DNA of 64,000 nt from Aliitabrizicola sp041905595 (GTDB taxonomy: Bacteria; Pseudomonadota; Alphaproteobacteria; Rhodobacterales; Rhodobacteraceae). Of the stretch, positions 42,728 through 51,377 are shown piece by piece (within the stretch, counting starts at the first letter, position 1; each line of letters starts with the position of its first letter). The notes under the pieces are model-generated. The model was not told the DNA's origin. It saw only the letters and a list, made by a program, of their open reading frames with translations, and did no database searches. A program made the translations under genes and the position numbers. The stretch covers positions 1 to 64,000 of the forward strand of contig JAYRKT010000020.1 of assembly GCA_041905595.1 (NCBI GenBank). The letters are read 5' to 3'.

Positions 42728-44056
42728 ATGGCTCAGGTGAATGTGGTCCGGCTGGCGGAGCTTTCGGCGGCGGAGCGGCGGGCGCTCCTCCAGCGCTCCG
42801 AGGCCGACCTTAGCGGTTTCTTCGACAAGGTGCGGCCGATCATCGAAGCCGTCCGCAGCGAAGGCGATGTGGCGCTCGCCCGGTTCGGCAGGGAACTGGA
42901 TGGAGCGACAGGCCTTCAGCCGGACTCGATCAAGGTGACCGAAGCCGAGTTCGACGACGCCTTCGCCAGCCTCGAGCCCGCCCTGATCGACACCATCCGC
43001 TATGCAATCGGCAACATCCGCAGTTTTCACGAGGAGCAGGTTCCCCCGGCGATGAACCTGAAGGAGATCCGGCCAGGCGCCTTTGCGGGCGACAGGTTCA
43101 CACCAATCCGCTCCGTCGCGCTCTATGTCCCGCGCGGCAAGGGCAGTTTCCCCTCGGTCACGATGATGACCGCGATTCCCGCGGTGCTGGCGGGCGTGCC
43201 GGAGCTTGCGATCTTCACCCCGCCGACGCCCGAGGCCACTGTCGATGCCGCCACCCTGGTCGCCGCCCGCCTGGCCGGCGTGTCGACGGTCTACAAGGCC
43301 GGGGGCGCGCAGGCCGTCGCGGCGGCGGCCTATGGGACCGAAACTGTCAGGGCCGCGACCAAGATCGTCGGGCCAGGCTCGCCCTTTGTCGTCGCGGCAA
43401 AGCGTTTGCTGTCCGACCGGATCGACCCTGGCCTACCCGCGGGCCCATCCGAGTGCATCATCTTTGACGACGGGACCGTTCATGGCGGTCTTGCCGCGCT
43501 TGACCTGCTGATCGAGGCCGAACATGGTCCCGACAGCTCCGCTTGGCTCGTGACGACTTCGGAAGAGGTGGCTGCTCAGGCTCTGGAGTCCTTGCCCCGT
43601 CATTGGGCCGGAATGCCCGAACAACGACGCGGCTTCTCGCAGGCAGTGTTGACCGGCCGCGCCGGTGGCATCGTGCTCGCCCCCTCTCTGGCCGAGGCCT
43701 ATGCCTTCATCAACGCCTACGCGCCGGAGCATCTGGAAATCCTGTCGACACGTCCGTTCGAGCATCTTGGCGAACTCACCGAAGCCGCCGAGATCCTGCT
43801 GGGGCCGCACACGCCGGTCACTGTCGCGAATTTCTGCCTTGGTCCGAACAACGTTCTTCCCACCTCGGCGGGGGCGCGGAGCCACGGTCCGTTGTCTGTC
43901 ATGGATTTCATGAAGCGCAGTTCGGTTGGCTACGTTACCGCCAAGGCCTGGCCGGAATTGTCCGTTCATGCCGGGCATCTGGCGTCCTACGAAGGGTTCT
44001 CAGCCCATGCCAATGCAGCTGGCCCCATGCGTACACCGTATCTGTTCGATCAATAG
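42728..44056 (+). CDS. Histidinol-dehydrogenase paralogue with altered zinc site
   Basis: 442 residues with the HisD fold over its length (IRSVALYVPRGKGSFPSVTM, YKAGGAQAVAAAAYGTE, AGPSECIIF). Aligning to E. coli HisD, the acid/base pair is kept as E334-H335 (YAPEHLEI), and zinc ligands H262 and H419 appear as H266 and H427. The other two ligands change: Q259 to E263 and D360 to N368. It is therefore a paralogue, probably oxidising another primary alcohol to a carboxylate in two NAD steps, not the histidine-pathway enzyme. It is coupled to the SDR gene 12 bases upstream. Confidence 0.82.
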   Translation: MAQVNVVRLAELSAAERRALLQRSEADLSGFFDKVRPIIEAVRSEGDVALARFGRELDGATGLQPDSIKVTEAEFDDAFASLEPALIDTIRYAIGNIRSFHEEQVPPAMNLKEIRPGAFAGDRFTPIRSVALYVPRGKGSFPSVTMMTAIPAVLAGVPELAIFTPPTPEATVDAATLVAARLAGVSTVYKAGGAQAVAAAAYGTETVRAATKIVGPGSPFVVAAKRLLSDRIDPGLPAGPSECIIFDDGTVHGGLAALDLLIEAEHGPDSSAWLVTTSEEVAAQALESLPRHWAGMPEQRRGFSQAVLTGRAGGIVLAPSLAEAYAFINAYAPEHLEILSTRPFEHLGELTEAAEILLGPHTPVTVANFCLGPNNVLPTSAGARSHGPLSVMDFMKRSSVGYVTAKAWPELSVHAGHLASYEGFSAHANAAGPMRTPYLFDQ

Positions 44057-44153
44057 GGCCGTGGGACGCGGGGAGGGAGCCTGACCCGGCTCACTCTTTG
44101 CAGCGGCAAGCGCCAATGCTGCAGGCGCGATGATGTGATGCGAGCGGAGCCGA

Positions 44154-46910
44154 ATGTCATCGGTCGGGCGCTGGACATCCGCATCGAGAGGGGGAATCTG
44201 GCGAAGCGATTTGCACATCGATCAGGTTGTCGGCGCCATGCAGGAAAACGGAACGCTGGGTTCTGCTAACACGGATGATAGCGTCCAGCTTCCCGAAACC
44301 GCCCTGTCCGAGGGGCCGCCAGCATTCGGCGCGGCCTCGGACGACTCAACCGGGAAGTTCGCGCAGTTCTTCGTCCGCTACCGAATGGTGCTGAGTTCGG
44401 TTTCGATCATTCTGGTCTTCTGCCTGATGGCGCTGACCATTGATCGGCTCACCTCTGAAATCCGTTACGAAGACGTCCTGGCCGCGCTTGACGGCATGCG
44501 CTGGACAGCCATCGCACTGGCGGTCTTCTTCACGGCGCTCAGCTTCGTCGCGCTCGCCTTCTACGACCTGAACGCGCTTGAATTCATCGGGCGCCGGCTG
44601 CCGATGCCGTCGGTGGCGGCGACATCCTTCATTGCCTATGCCGTCGGCAACACGGTCGGCTTCGGGGCATTGAGTGGCGGCGCGATCCGCTTCCGGGCCT
44701 ATTCGCGCATGGGCCTTTCCCCGGGCGAGATCGCGCGGGTGATCGCCTTCGTCACGCTTGCCTTCGGCATGGGGCTTGTGGTGGTCAGTGCTCTGGCGAC
44801 GCTGGCTGTTGCACCGCAGATCGCGGCGGTCCTCGGCTTTCATTCCTTCTGGCTTAGGGTTCTGGCGGTCGCGGTTCTGGGGGCTCTTGGCACCCTTATG
44901 ATCCTTGCCCGCGATGGCCATGAAGTGCGGATCTTCGGCCTTTCGCTGCATTTGCCCGATACGCGCACTTCGTCGCGCCAGTTCCTGGTCTCGGCTGCCG
45001 ACATCGCCGCGTCTGCCTCGGTGCTCTACGTCCTCCTGCCCGACACGCACCTGGGCTGGCCGACCTTTGTCGCCTTGTATGCCACTGCCGTCGGCATCGG
45101 GGTTCTCAGCCATGTTCCCGCGGGTCTTGGCGTGTTCGAAACAGTGATCATCGCGGCGCTTGGCAACACGGTCGGCATAGATCAATTGGTTGGCAGTCTG
45201 GTTGTCTATCGCCTTGTCTACCACGTCCTGCCGCTGCTTGCGGCCGTCGCCCTTTTGGCGATCACCGAGATGCAGCAGGTCAGGGCCAGTCCGGTCGTCG
45301 CCGATATCGGGCAGGTCGCGGGTCGGCTCGCGCCCTCGCTCCTTTCGGCCTTCGCGCTTGTCCTGGGCGCAATGCTGATCTTTTCAAGCGTTACTCCGGC
45401 CAATGACGCAGCCCTGGCGTTTCTGGCAGATTACGTTCCGCTTCCGATCCTAGAGGCATCGCACTTCCTATCCAGCGTGCTGGGCCTGCTTCTTGTGGTT
45501 GCCGCGCGTGGGATCGGGCAAAGAAGCGATGGCGCCTGGCTCGTCGCAATCGGAACGGCTGCGCTCGCGCTCGTAATGGCGGTGACGAAGGCTGTCGCCA
45601 TTGGCGAGGCGGTAATGCTGGGCATCTTCGTCGCGGTGATGCTGCTCAGCCGGTCCAGCTTCAATCGCCATGCTTCGCTGACGGCAGAGGTGCTTGGGCC
45701 GTCCTGGCTGGCCGCGATCGGCGTGCTTGTCATCGCGGCGATCGGCCTGCTGCAATTCATCTACCGCGACACGCAATACAGTCACGAACTCTGGTGGCAG
45801 TTCGAGTTCTCCGAGGAGGGGCCGCGCAGCCTTCGTGCGCTGTTTGGGCTGGTCCTGGCATCATCGGCCGTGGCGCTGCGAAGCCTGCTTCGCCCGGTTT
45901 CGCGCCGCACCGATCCGGCGCAGCAAGATGACATCGCCGCTGCGGTCGAAATCGTCCTGCAGCAGGATCAGGCCGATGCCAACCTCGTCCGGATGGGCGA
46001 CAAGCATCTGCTGTTCTCGGAAAGCCGGCGCGCCTTCCTGATGTACGGGATCCAGGGCCGATCCTGGATCGCACTGCTCGATCCGATCGGCGATGAGGCA
46101 GACCATCAGGAACTGGTCTGGTCCTTCATCGAGATGGCGCGTGCCCATGGCGGCCGCCCGGCCTTCTACCAGATCTCACCCGCTCTGCTGTCCTACTGCG
46201 CGGATGCCGGCCTGCGCGCGTTCAAGTTGGGCGAACTTGCGGTCGTCGACCTTGTGTCCTTCGACGTGAAAGGACGGCGCAACGCCGGATTCCGGCAGGC
46301 GGTCAGCAAGGGCGAGCGCGAGGGACTGAGCTTTGAAATCCTCGAACCTGAAGAAGTCGGCACAGTCGTCGACCGGCTTGAGCAGATTTCCGACGCCTGG
46401 CTTGACCACCATCAGGCCCGGGAAAAGCGGTTTTCTCTCGGCGCCTTCAGCCGCGATTATGTCTGCATGCAGCCGGTCGCGATCCTGCGGCGTGACGGCG
46501 ATATCGTGGCCTTCGCCACCCTGCTGCGAACCGACACGAAGGCCGAGTTCAGCGTGGACCTGATGCGATTTCATCCCGATGCGCCGAACGGGTCGATGGA
46601 CTACCTGTTTGTCAGCACCATGTTGCACGCCCGCGATGCCGGGTATCGCACGTTCAACCTTGGGATGGCGCCCCTGTCCGGCATGTCGCGACGCGAGGCC
46701 GCCCCCGTCTGGGACCGGATCGGCGGTACGCTGTTTGAGCATGGGGAGCGCTTCTACAATTTCAGGGGCCTCCGGGCTTTCAAGGCGAAGTTCCATCCGT
46801 CCTGGGAGCCTCGCTATCTCGCGGTGACAAGCGGAACCAGCGCGGCGCTGGCATTGATGGACATCACGCTGCTGATCAGCGGCGGTGTGCGGGGGGTGGT
46901 CGGAAAGTGA
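44154..46910 (+). CDS. mprF: Bifunctional lysylphosphatidylglycerol synthetase/flippase (MprF/LpiA)
   Basis: 918 residues from the first ATG, which has GGAG 4 bases upstream; the ATG at 44238 is an alternative that removes 28 poorly conserved residues. The N-terminal half is a multi-helix flippase domain (SYSRMGLSPGEIARVI-like segment, VGNTVGFGALSGGAIRFRAY). The C-terminal 330 residues are the cytoplasmic DUF2156 aminoacyl-transferase (GDKHLLFSESRRAFLMYGIQ). It adds lysine to phosphatidylglycerol, lowering surface charge and giving acid and cationic-peptide tolerance. The acvB gene follows with a GTGA overlap, the usual lpiA-acvB/atvA pair. Confidence 0.92.
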   Translation: MSSVGRWTSASRGGIWRSDLHIDQVVGAMQENGTLGSANTDDSVQLPETALSEGPPAFGAASDDSTGKFAQFFVRYRMVLSSVSIILVFCLMALTIDRLTSEIRYEDVLAALDGMRWTAIALAVFFTALSFVALAFYDLNALEFIGRRLPMPSVAATSFIAYAVGNTVGFGALSGGAIRFRAYSRMGLSPGEIARVIAFVTLAFGMGLVVVSALATLAVAPQIAAVLGFHSFWLRVLAVAVLGALGTLMILARDGHEVRIFGLSLHLPDTRTSSRQFLVSAADIAASASVLYVLLPDTHLGWPTFVALYATAVGIGVLSHVPAGLGVFETVIIAALGNTVGIDQLVGSLVVYRLVYHVLPLLAAVALLAITEMQQVRASPVVADIGQVAGRLAPSLLSAFALVLGAMLIFSSVTPANDAALAFLADYVPLPILEASHFLSSVLGLLLVVAARGIGQRSDGAWLVAIGTAALALVMAVTKAVAIGEAVMLGIFVAVMLLSRSSFNRHASLTAEVLGPSWLAAIGVLVIAAIGLLQFIYRDTQYSHELWWQFEFSEEGPRSLRALFGLVLASSAVALRSLLRPVSRRTDPAQQDDIAAAVEIVLQQDQADANLVRMGDKHLLFSESRRAFLMYGIQGRSWIALLDPIGDEADHQELVWSFIEMARAHGGRPAFYQISPALLSYCADAGLRAFKLGELAVVDLVSFDVKGRRNAGFRQAVSKGEREGLSFEILEPEEVGTVVDRLEQISDAWLDHHQAREKRFSLGAFSRDYVCMQPVAILRRDGDIVAFATLLRTDTKAEFSVDLMRFHPDAPNGSMDYLFVSTMLHARDAGYRTFNLGMAPLSGMSRREAAPVWDRIGGTLFEHGERFYNFRGLRAFKAKFHPSWEPRYLAVTSGTSAALALMDITLLISGGVRGVVGK

Positions 46911-48277
46911 AACGTGTCGTTCTTCTTGTCGCGGTCATTGCCGCGGGGCTGGCACTCGATCCAGTCCGCACCTTCGCCCAGAGCGAGGCGCAGTTCGACC
47001 TTGGCATGGTTCCGCCCGGACATATCGTGTTGCCCGACGGTGACCTGCGCGCGAATGTCGTGCTGATCTCCGACGGAGACGGCTGGAATGATCGCGATGA
47101 GGCCGAGGCGCAAAAGCTTGCGTCCGACGGCGTTGCCGTGATCGGGATCGACTTTCCCAAATACCTTGCCGCGATGACCTCGCAGGACGGGGACTGCGTC
47201 TACACCATCTCGGACATTGAATCGATTGCCCATCAGGTGCAGCGCGCCGCCGGGGCCAAGGCGCTTTCCGCTCCAATCCTTGCCGGTGTTGGCGAGGGCG
47301 GTGCGCTGGCGCTTGCCATGATCGCACAAAGCCCGCCCGCCACGATCGGGGGCGCGATAGCCGCCGATCCCAAGGTGGGCATCCCGATGCAGAAACCGCT
47401 CTGTACCGACGCGCCATCGGCAAGTGTGGGGGATCGCGTGGTCTACGGGCTGGGCAAGGACCCCTTGCCGGCCCCCATGACCATCCTGTTCACCGATGCG
47501 GCCACGAAGGACGCCCGCGGCCACGCCGTCGACCTGGTGAAATCCCATCCCGACGTGGAGGTTCGCGATGTGACCGGCTCACCCTTCGATGCGTTGTCGC
47601 AGGCCCTGTCCGACAAGATCGATGCGCTGGACAACACCGAAGATCCGCTTGGCCTGCCGATCACGGTGCTGGAGGCGAAACCCAGCATGGACACGATGGC
47701 GATCATCTATTCGGGCGATGGCGGCTGGAGGGATCTCGACAAGGAGGTCGGCGGCGTCCTTCAGAAGAAGGGTGTGCCGGTGATCGGCGTGGACTCATTG
47801 CGTTACTTCTGGTCGCTGCAGACACCCGAACAAACCGCGCAGGACCTTTCCCGCATGATCGAGGCCTATCGCAGTGCCTGGGGCGTGCGCCACATCCTGC
47901 TGATCGGCTATTCGTTTGGTGCCGACATTCTTCCGGCGACCTACAACCTGCTGCCTGACGCCGACAAGGCGAGCGTCGCCCAGGTGACCCTGATGGCCCT
48001 GTCGCACGAGGCCGACTACGAGGTGTCGGTGGCCGGCTGGCTGGGCGTCTCGTCCGGAGGGGCGGGTGATCCGGTCGACGACATCGCCAAGATCGACCCT
48101 CGGCTGGTCCAGTGCATCTATGGAACAGACGAAAGCGACGATGCCTGCCCGACCCTCAAGGACAAGGGAATCGAACTGATCGGGATCAACGGCGGCCATC
48201 ACTTCGACGGCGATTACGAGGCGCTTGCCCAACGCATCCTGACCTCGCTTCAGGCCCGGCTGGCAGGGCAGAACTGA
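46907..48277 (+). CDS. acvB: AcvB/VirJ-family lysylphosphatidylglycerol hydrolase
   Basis: 456 residues with a GTG start overlapping the mprF stop (GTGA). A signal peptide (MKRVVLLVAVIAAGLALDPV) sends it to the periplasm. It has two VirJ-like alpha/beta-hydrolase domains. The C-terminal one has the nucleophile elbow LIGYSFGADI (S336), the loop YSGDGGWRDLDKEVGGVL and the terminal GGHHFDGDYEAL histidine. The N-terminal copy has GVGEGG where the serine should be. AcvB/AtvA proteins cleave the lysyl-lipid made by LpiA and are needed for acid tolerance and symbiosis in rhizobia. Confidence 0.9.
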   Translation: MKRVVLLVAVIAAGLALDPVRTFAQSEAQFDLGMVPPGHIVLPDGDLRANVVLISDGDGWNDRDEAEAQKLASDGVAVIGIDFPKYLAAMTSQDGDCVYTISDIESIAHQVQRAAGAKALSAPILAGVGEGGALALAMIAQSPPATIGGAIAADPKVGIPMQKPLCTDAPSASVGDRVVYGLGKDPLPAPMTILFTDAATKDARGHAVDLVKSHPDVEVRDVTGSPFDALSQALSDKIDALDNTEDPLGLPITVLEAKPSMDTMAIIYSGDGGWRDLDKEVGGVLQKKGVPVIGVDSLRYFWSLQTPEQTAQDLSRMIEAYRSAWGVRHILLIGYSFGADILPATYNLLPDADKASVAQVTLMALSHEADYEVSVAGWLGVSSGGAGDPVDDIAKIDPRLVQCIYGTDESDDACPTLKDKGIELIGINGGHHFDGDYEALAQRILTSLQARLAGQN

Positions 48278-48346
48278 CCGGGCAAGCTGACGTCAAGGCG
48301 CTGTGGTCGCAGCATTTGCGCCGCGCCTACAGGAAGCGATCCTGGT

Positions 48347-49657
48347 CTAGTAGACCGATTGATAAGCCGCGAGAACCTCGTCAGGTGACTTTCCCACGAG
48401 TGCGGCGAGTTCCCCCTTCTTGTGGGCAAGGTAAACCTCGGCGAACTCCTTCGGAAACCATCCCCGAACCACCGGGTCTGCCGCGAAAGCCTCAAGAGCT
48501 GCCGGCAAGTCGGCAGGCAGGCGTTGCAGCCCGCGCGCGGCCAGCGCCGAGGGGGCGAGCAGCGAGAGGTCTTCCGCCGTGACCTCCGGCGCCGGCAGTC
48601 CCTCCTCGATCCCCTGCGCCCCGGCATGGACCAGCGCAGCCAGCGCGAGATGCGGCGAGGCGGCTGCATCGGCGGCGCGATATTCGAAGTTGTAGCCCTT
48701 GGCCATTGCCGCCGCATCGCCCGCGACCGGACAGATCCGCACCGTCGCTTCGCGGTCGCGGAAGCCCAGGTTGTTGAAGGCCGCGCTCCAGCGGTGCGGA
48801 GTCAGTCGGATGCCCGAGATCGCCGACGGCGCCGTCAGCGCCACCAGCGCGGGCGCATGGCGCAGGATGCCGGCGATGAAGTTGCCGGTCAGCCGCGACA
48901 TGCCGCTCGGACCCTCAGCATCCCAGGTCACCGGGCGTCCCTCGACATCGAGCAGGCTCATGTGGACATGCACCCCGTTGCCCACGCCCTTTGGGTCGCG
49001 GATGGGTGTGAAAGTTGCGCGGTCGCCCAAGCGGAGCGCCGTCGCCCGGACCAGTTCACGCAGCACGGCTGCCGCATCGGCGATCTTCACGCCCTCTTCC
49101 GGGCCGATGGTTACCTCGTACTGGTTGTCGCCGTATTCCTTCATGATCGTGTCGGGCTTCAGACCCGCGGCCTTCAGTGCGGCCATGGTGGTTTCGCAGA
49201 AGGCTGCCTGCGCCCGGAACCCGGCCAGCGCATAGGCCCAGCCAGTCTCTCCCTTTGAGCCGACAAGCTGGAACTCATGCTCGAAGGCACCTTTCAGCGT
49301 CAGGCCCGAGACAGACTTCAGCCGCGCCAGCGCCGCCTTGAGGATCGACCGGGTGCAGCAGCCCCACGGCTCTCCTTCCAATGTGCGAATATCGGCCATC
49401 ATGAAGTGCTCGGGCGTCGAGCCGTCGCCGAAATCGACCACTGCCTCCGATCCCGGATCGGGGATGATCGCGAGGTCTCCGAGCGCGCCGAACGGGCTTT
49501 CAGCGATGGCGTCGAAACAGGTGATCTGCACGTTCGTCGGCGTCCAGCCAATGCCGCTGACCGCCCGCTTGTCCAGTTGGGCAGCCGGAAAGGCCTTGCC
49601 CTTCATCTTGCCGCAGAGGTCGGCGGTCGCAGCAAAGATCAGTGGTTCCCGGATCAT
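48347..49657 (-). CDS. Glutamine-synthetase-family ligase
   Basis: 436 residues from the ATG at 49655-49657, with GAGGGG 8 bases upstream. Glutamine-synthetase catalytic-domain motifs: KGAFEHEFQLVG (metal glutamates), GVGNGVHVHMSL, and NNLGFRDREATVRICP. Length and the weakly conserved N-terminus fit the non-assimilatory gamma-glutamyl ligases that join glutamate to an amine or similar acceptor. It is the last gene of a three-gene minus-strand unit with a cysteine hydrolase and an N-formylglutamate-amidohydrolase-like protein, so it should act in catabolism. The acceptor cannot be read from sequence. Confidence 0.83.
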   Translation of the reverse strand: MIREPLIFAATADLCGKMKGKAFPAAQLDKRAVSGIGWTPTNVQITCFDAIAESPFGALGDLAIIPDPGSEAVVDFGDGSTPEHFMMADIRTLEGEPWGCCTRSILKAALARLKSVSGLTLKGAFEHEFQLVGSKGETGWAYALAGFRAQAAFCETTMAALKAAGLKPDTIMKEYGDNQYEVTIGPEEGVKIADAAAVLRELVRATALRLGDRATFTPIRDPKGVGNGVHVHMSLLDVEGRPVTWDAEGPSGMSRLTGNFIAGILRHAPALVALTAPSAISGIRLTPHRWSAAFNNLGFRDREATVRICPVAGDAAAMAKGYNFEYRAADAAASPHLALAALVHAGAQGIEEGLPAPEVTAEDLSLLAPSALAARGLQRLPADLPAALEAFAADPVVRGWFPKEFAEVYLAHKKGELAALVGKSPDEVLAAYQSVY

Positions 49658-49667
49658 GTCTTGCCCC

Positions 49668-50318
49668 TCACGCCCCGATCTCGGCCAGAAGCGCATCCGT
49701 CCGGACCTGCCGGCAATAGCCCTTGATCGCGCGGAGCGTGTTGTCATGCCGCTCCTGCGTCATGGTCGCGCAGGCATCGGGCACAAGCGTGACGAGATAG
49801 CCCAGATCGCAGGCGTCGCGGATCGCGGATTCGACGCATTGGTCGGTCAGGCAGCCGCAGAGCACGACCTGCGTCACGCCGAGATTGCGCAGGATGTAGT
49901 CGATATGGGTCGAGACGAAGACCGAGGACGAAGATTTCGGCAGCACGATCTCGTCTTCGCCCGGGGCGATCTCGTCGATCACCTTGCCGTCCCAGGACCC
50001 CTTCGGCACGTTGAAGCCGGTGATCTTGTAATCCAGGCTGCGGTCCCGCCCGTCCTTGGTCAGGCTTTCGATCGTGGTGTACATCACTTCGATCCCGGCC
50101 TTGCGGAACCCGGTTTGCAGCTTCTGCATATTGGGGATGGCAAGGGTTTCCAGCCGGTCGAAGTAATAGGCATGGCGGCGTCGCACCTCGTCCGGTGGCG
50201 CGCCTTCGAACTCGCCTCCCTCGAGCCGGCAGGAGAAATTCTGCACGTCGATGAACAGCAGAGCCGAACGCTCCGGGTCGAGCGGAACCTCGCGGGTTGT
50301 CAGGTGCGGGGCGGGCAT
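49668..50318 (-). CDS. Cysteine hydrolase, isochorismatase superfamily
   Basis: 216 residues from the ATG at 50316-50318, with AGGA 7 bases upstream; a TTG at 50336 overlapping the preceding stop is an alternative. The catalytic triad of the family is intact: D24 (LLFIDVQNFSC), K128 (IVLPKSSSSVF) and C161 (CGCLTDQCVESAIRDACDLG). Members include N-carbamoylsarcosine amidohydrolase, biuret hydrolase and nicotinamidase, all cleaving amide or ureido C-N bonds. Set between a glutamine-synthetase-like ligase and an N-formylglutamate-amidohydrolase-like protein, it probably releases ammonia from a nitrogen compound. Confidence 0.85.
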   Translation of the reverse strand: MPAPHLTTREVPLDPERSALLFIDVQNFSCRLEGGEFEGAPPDEVRRRHAYYFDRLETLAIPNMQKLQTGFRKAGIEVMYTTIESLTKDGRDRSLDYKITGFNVPKGSWDGKVIDEIAPGEDEIVLPKSSSSVFVSTHIDYILRNLGVTQVVLCGCLTDQCVESAIRDACDLGYLVTLVPDACATMTQERHDNTLRAIKGYCRQVRTDALLAEIGA

Positions 50319-50332
50319 GGGATGTCCTTTCG

Positions 50333-51109
50333 TCAATCGGCGAGTGTTTCGGTCAGCGCGGCGGCCAGAAAGGTGGCCCAGTCGGCCTGCCCCGCGGGCA
50401 TCGCGATCAGGTCGTTGCGGATCTCGAACATGACGTGCTCGATCCCGCGCGCCTCGCCATGCACCGGGATGGCATAGTCGCCATCATCGGTAATCCGGTA
50501 AGGTTCGTCGTGGGCGGCGACAAGACCGGGGCGCATAGCCTCGAGCACCGGCATCAGCCGCTCGGCCAGCGCCCGGTGGCGGCTGAGCAGGCCCAGATGC
50601 CAGGGACGCGGCGCGGGCCGGGCGGCCAGCATCGGCGTGAAGGAATGGATAGTGACAAGCACCGTCCGCCCGCCCGCGGGATGGCGGTCCATGAGGTCCG
50701 CCACCCGGTCATGGAAAGGCGCGTGGATAGCGTCGTAGCGCCGCCGCCTCGCGGCATCGTCGATGCCCCGATTGCCCGGCACCGTCTGACCGTCACTGAC
50801 CTCGGGGATCAGGTCGGGCGCGGTGAAGGGGCGGTTGCAGTCGATCACCAGGCGGCTGTAGCGCTGGACCACGAGCGCGGAGTCCAGGCGGTCGGACAGG
50901 CCGCGCGCGACACCCTCGGCGCCGATGTCCCACGCGATATGCCGCTCCATTGCCTCGGGCGACAGGCCAAGATTGCCGAGCGCCGATGGGACTGCCCGGC
51001 CGGCATGCTCGCAAACCAGCACGATCCGCGAGGAACCGGCGGGGTTCACCACCTCGACCGGAACGGGATCGCCGGGCCCAAGAAGTGCAGCCGGGGATGC
51101 TCCGGTCAT
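50333..51109 (-). CDS. N-formylglutamate amidohydrolase family protein
   Basis: 258 residues from the ATG at 51107-51109, with GGGAGG 6 bases upstream; the long open frame beyond it is not coding. The FGase domain shows LVCEHAGRAVPSALGNLGLS, HIAWDIGAEGVARGLSDRLD, SRLVIDCNRP and the late EPYRITDDGDYAIPVHGEAR. Classical members deformylate N-formylglutamate in histidine breakdown, but the family has many paralogues for other N-acyl or amide substrates. It heads the minus-strand unit with the cysteine hydrolase and ligase, and is divergent from a sugar-type ABC importer. Confidence 0.85.
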   Translation of the reverse strand: MTGASPAALLGPGDPVPVEVVNPAGSSRIVLVCEHAGRAVPSALGNLGLSPEAMERHIAWDIGAEGVARGLSDRLDSALVVQRYSRLVIDCNRPFTAPDLIPEVSDGQTVPGNRGIDDAARRRRYDAIHAPFHDRVADLMDRHPAGGRTVLVTIHSFTPMLAARPAPRPWHLGLLSRHRALAERLMPVLEAMRPGLVAAHDEPYRITDDGDYAIPVHGEARGIEHVMFEIRNDLIAMPAGQADWATFLAAALTETLAD

Positions 51110-51377
51110 GCCGGGCCTCCCGGGATTCGAAGGCGGTCGGGGGCTGTCATGGGCGGATTTGGAAAGTCTGCCGAAATCAAAGTCAACCGGCTGCCCCATC
51201 TCTTTGCGCGAGGCGCTGGCGAAACTTCGTGCAGTCCGACCCGCCCCCGACAGCAGGCGCATCCCCTTCTTGTCCAAATGGAAAAATTTCCGTGGACGCG
51301 CGGCTCGATGCCCGACTAGGCTCCGCTGCGACGCTGGTGGCGGGCTCTGCCGCAGCGAGAAGAACCGGGCGTGGGGA
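51110..51377. promoter_or_regulatory. Divergent promoter region with AT-rich inverted repeat
   Basis: 268 bases between the FGase-like gene and the ABC permease gene. The only AT-rich island is around 51272-51293, where GGAAA and TTTCC (51280-51291) form a short inverted repeat. It is a candidate promoter or operator site; no regulator gene is nearby. Confidence 0.3.

Noticed and set aside
42728..44056. Assignment of the HisD paralogue as HpsN (sulfopropanediol dehydrogenase)
   Set aside because: The C-terminal motif (LPTSAGARSHGPLSVMDFMK) is nearer to HisD-like proteins than to my memory of HpsN, and no sulfolactate genes accompany it.
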